Source: Mycolicibacterium goodii (GTDB lineage Bacteria > Actinomycetota > Actinomycetes > Mycobacteriales > Mycobacteriaceae). From it: a stretch of 64,000 nucleotides of DNA. The position numbers were made by a program, and so were the translations under genes. The notes under the pieces were generated by a model that was not told the DNA's origin, made no database searches, and saw only the letters and a list, made by a program, of their open reading frames with translations. Below, piece after piece: positions 62,737 to 64,000 of this stretch; the first letter of the stretch is position 1, and each line of letters starts with the position of its first letter. The stretch spans positions 5,366,048-5,430,047 of the forward strand of contig NZ_CP012150.1 of NCBI RefSeq assembly GCF_001187505.1, read 5' to 3'.

Positions 62737-63894
62737 TCACGGATGGGAGGCTGAACCTTCCGCGATCCGATAACGCGGTACCAACGCGGCGACGGTGTCT
62801 GCTAACCCCGCCGGGTAGTTGCGGACCCGCCTGGGGTCGGGCCGTGGTCCGACCGACTGTGCCTCGAACAGTGACACTGCACATTCGGTCATGCGGATGG
62901 CGTTCCCGAACGCGTCCAGCGTGACCTCCAACAGACCCGAGTCGTCCAATTCATCACCAGACACGCCGAACAGGTAGTCAGTCAGCCACTTGAACCCGTG
63001 CACAGATCCCGAGCCGAGCGAATAGAAGCTCTTGGCCCTGCGCGGGTGAATCACCTTGTCTAGTTCGGGGTCCGGTGTCCGCGGTAGGTGCTCGTCCATC
63101 CAGTCTTCCGCTCGTTCGACCAGTTCCAGTGGCCCAGGCGGCCCGATGAGAGCCTCCGCGGGCAGTGCGGCTATCTGCGCGTAGCGCGCGGCGGTGCGCT
63201 TGCGGTGCTGCTCGAACTTGGCCCGCTGAGCTTCGGCGAGCGGGTCGGTGCGCGCCGCCAGGGCCTCGGCCTCAAGCTTTTCGAATTGCTCTTGTCGTCC
63301 GCGTTCGCCCTTGATGAACCCGTAGCAACGCCGAATCCGTTCCTCCGTGTCCGTCTCGGTTATCAGCCATATGGTCTTGGCCGAGGACTCCATCGCGATG
63401 CGGCACAGCGCCGCTACGGCCGAGGAGCGAATTTGACCCTTCGTCAGCGCGAGCGCGATCACCTCGGCGGCCGCTACGAGGTGCTCGCTTGCGTTCATAG
63501 TTGGGTAGAGCGCAGTCGAACTGATCAAGTTCGGCTCGTTCTCTAGCGTTACCGCCGCATTGTCGCGAGCGAACCGGCTTTCTGGGTGCGTCGGGTTAGG
63601 CCTTAACCCCCACGCCATGAATGCGTGGGCCTGCTTCGCCCGTTCGCCCACGAATGCGATGTACATGGCCCGCTTCACCCGTGGCGCGTCACCTGGATAC
63701 GCGCGCTGCAGAGCCTCCCAATCGGTTCCGGAGAAGTCAGGCCGCTGCGCGGGATCACCGGGTGCGGCCGGCGGCGGCATTCTGATTCCGAACGCCTCTG
63801 GGCCGAGTTCGCGATTGCTACTCTCTGCGCGACGTTGCCGCTCTCGGTCTTGGGCACGTTGCTTTCGCGCCTTCCGGTCCCCGTGCTTCCCCAT
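62737..63894 (-). CDS. Unrecognised protein on a tRNA-adjacent accessory segment
   Basis: The 385-residue protein begins MGKHGDRKARKQRAQDRERQ, a strongly basic start, followed by largely helical sequence with NASEHLVAAAEVIALALTKGQIRSSAVAALCRIAMESSAKTIWLITE around residues 130-180 and a hydrophobic patch near FNWLTDYLFG. It has no family I can name. The ATG at 63894 is chosen over 63966 because it starts the basic N-terminus. Codon use looks less GC-rich than the core genes, and it lies past a tRNA gene, both consistent with horizontal acquisition. Confidence 0.65.
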   Translation of the reverse strand: MGKHGDRKARKQRAQDRERQRRAESSNRELGPEAFGIRMPPPAAPGDPAQRPDFSGTDWEALQRAYPGDAPRVKRAMYIAFVGERAKQAHAFMAWGLRPNPTHPESRFARDNAAVTLENEPNLISSTALYPTMNASEHLVAAAEVIALALTKGQIRSSAVAALCRIAMESSAKTIWLITETDTEERIRRCYGFIKGERGRQEQFEKLEAEALAARTDPLAEAQRAKFEQHRKRTAARYAQIAALPAEALIGPPGPLELVERAEDWMDEHLPRTPDPELDKVIHPRRAKSFYSLGSGSVHGFKWLTDYLFGVSGDELDDSGLLEVTLDAFGNAIRMTECAVSLFEAQSVGPRPDPRRVRNYPAGLADTVAALVPRYRIAEGSASHP

Positions 63895-64000
63895 CGGCCC
63901 GTCCTCTCCCGTTCGATGGCCGGGCGCCACGTTAACCGCGAGCACCGACAGGCCGACAGCTATCACCGTTCGAACCTTCCTAAGGGCCGTGGCAGATGGC

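Overview
The window is high-GC actinobacterial chromosome. Gene content and order point to a fast-growing mycobacterium (Mycolicibacterium, close to M. smegmatis; species not resolved). The diagnostic block is thrS - HIT protein - pgsA - patA - pimA - NUDIX protein - pdxS - tesB - pdxT - yebC - ruvC/A/B, the conserved mycobacterial phosphatidylinositol-mannoside / PLP / Holliday-junction locus. PimA, PatA and PgsA have the sizes expected for that group (386, 304 and 222 residues).

Layout. 1-1504: an IS110-family element whose transposase is preceded by a strongly structured non-coding segment, a candidate bridge RNA. 1545-8666: a minus-strand catabolic operon (cyclase, enoyl-CoA hydratase, three-subunit molybdenum hydroxylase, MHS-type transporter, EthD-like protein) of unknown substrate. 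8818-25562: the conserved core, almost all on the minus strand, with a LexA box in front of ruvC and a chain of overlapping start/stop codons from thrS to the NUDIX gene. 25729-29285: a glycine betaine/choline-type ABC transporter. 29291-36564: SDRs, an aldo/keto reductase, a TauD/TfdA dioxygenase, a LysR regulator and a ketopantoate-reductase-like protein. The gap in front of the LysR gene encodes a 24-residue peptide ending Ala-Val-Cys-Cys-Arg, which looks like an actinobacterial cysteine leader peptide. 36639-39704: a secreted protein and an OmpR/histidine-kinase pair.

39715-47931 is an aldonate/hexuronate catabolic island. Two MFS transporters and a zinc dehydrogenase are divergent from D-mannonate dehydratase, a KDG kinase-like PfkB protein and a mannonate/fructuronate oxidoreductase, with a GntR gene between them. 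Both promoters have the same layout (TTGACA, 18-bp spacer, -10 inside an identical 12-bp box), so the GntR protein probably represses both arms. The enzymes would take L-gulonate (or idonate) through fructuronate, mannonate and KDG to KDPG.

47989-56131 holds regulators, F420/FMN-type oxidoreductases, a nitrilase-family protein, an HxlR/drug-efflux pair and a DedA-like membrane protein. 56132-61521 holds the Tex RNA-binding protein, a small His/Arg-rich protein and a molybdopterin oxidoreductase in which all four iron-sulfur ligand positions are substituted. 61624-62371 is a tRNA locus: Val(CAC) on minus with its own intrinsic terminator; Gly(GCC), Cys(GCA) and Val(GAC) on plus. Past the last tRNA come a possible gene fragment and an unrecognised gene, which looks like the start of an accessory insertion.
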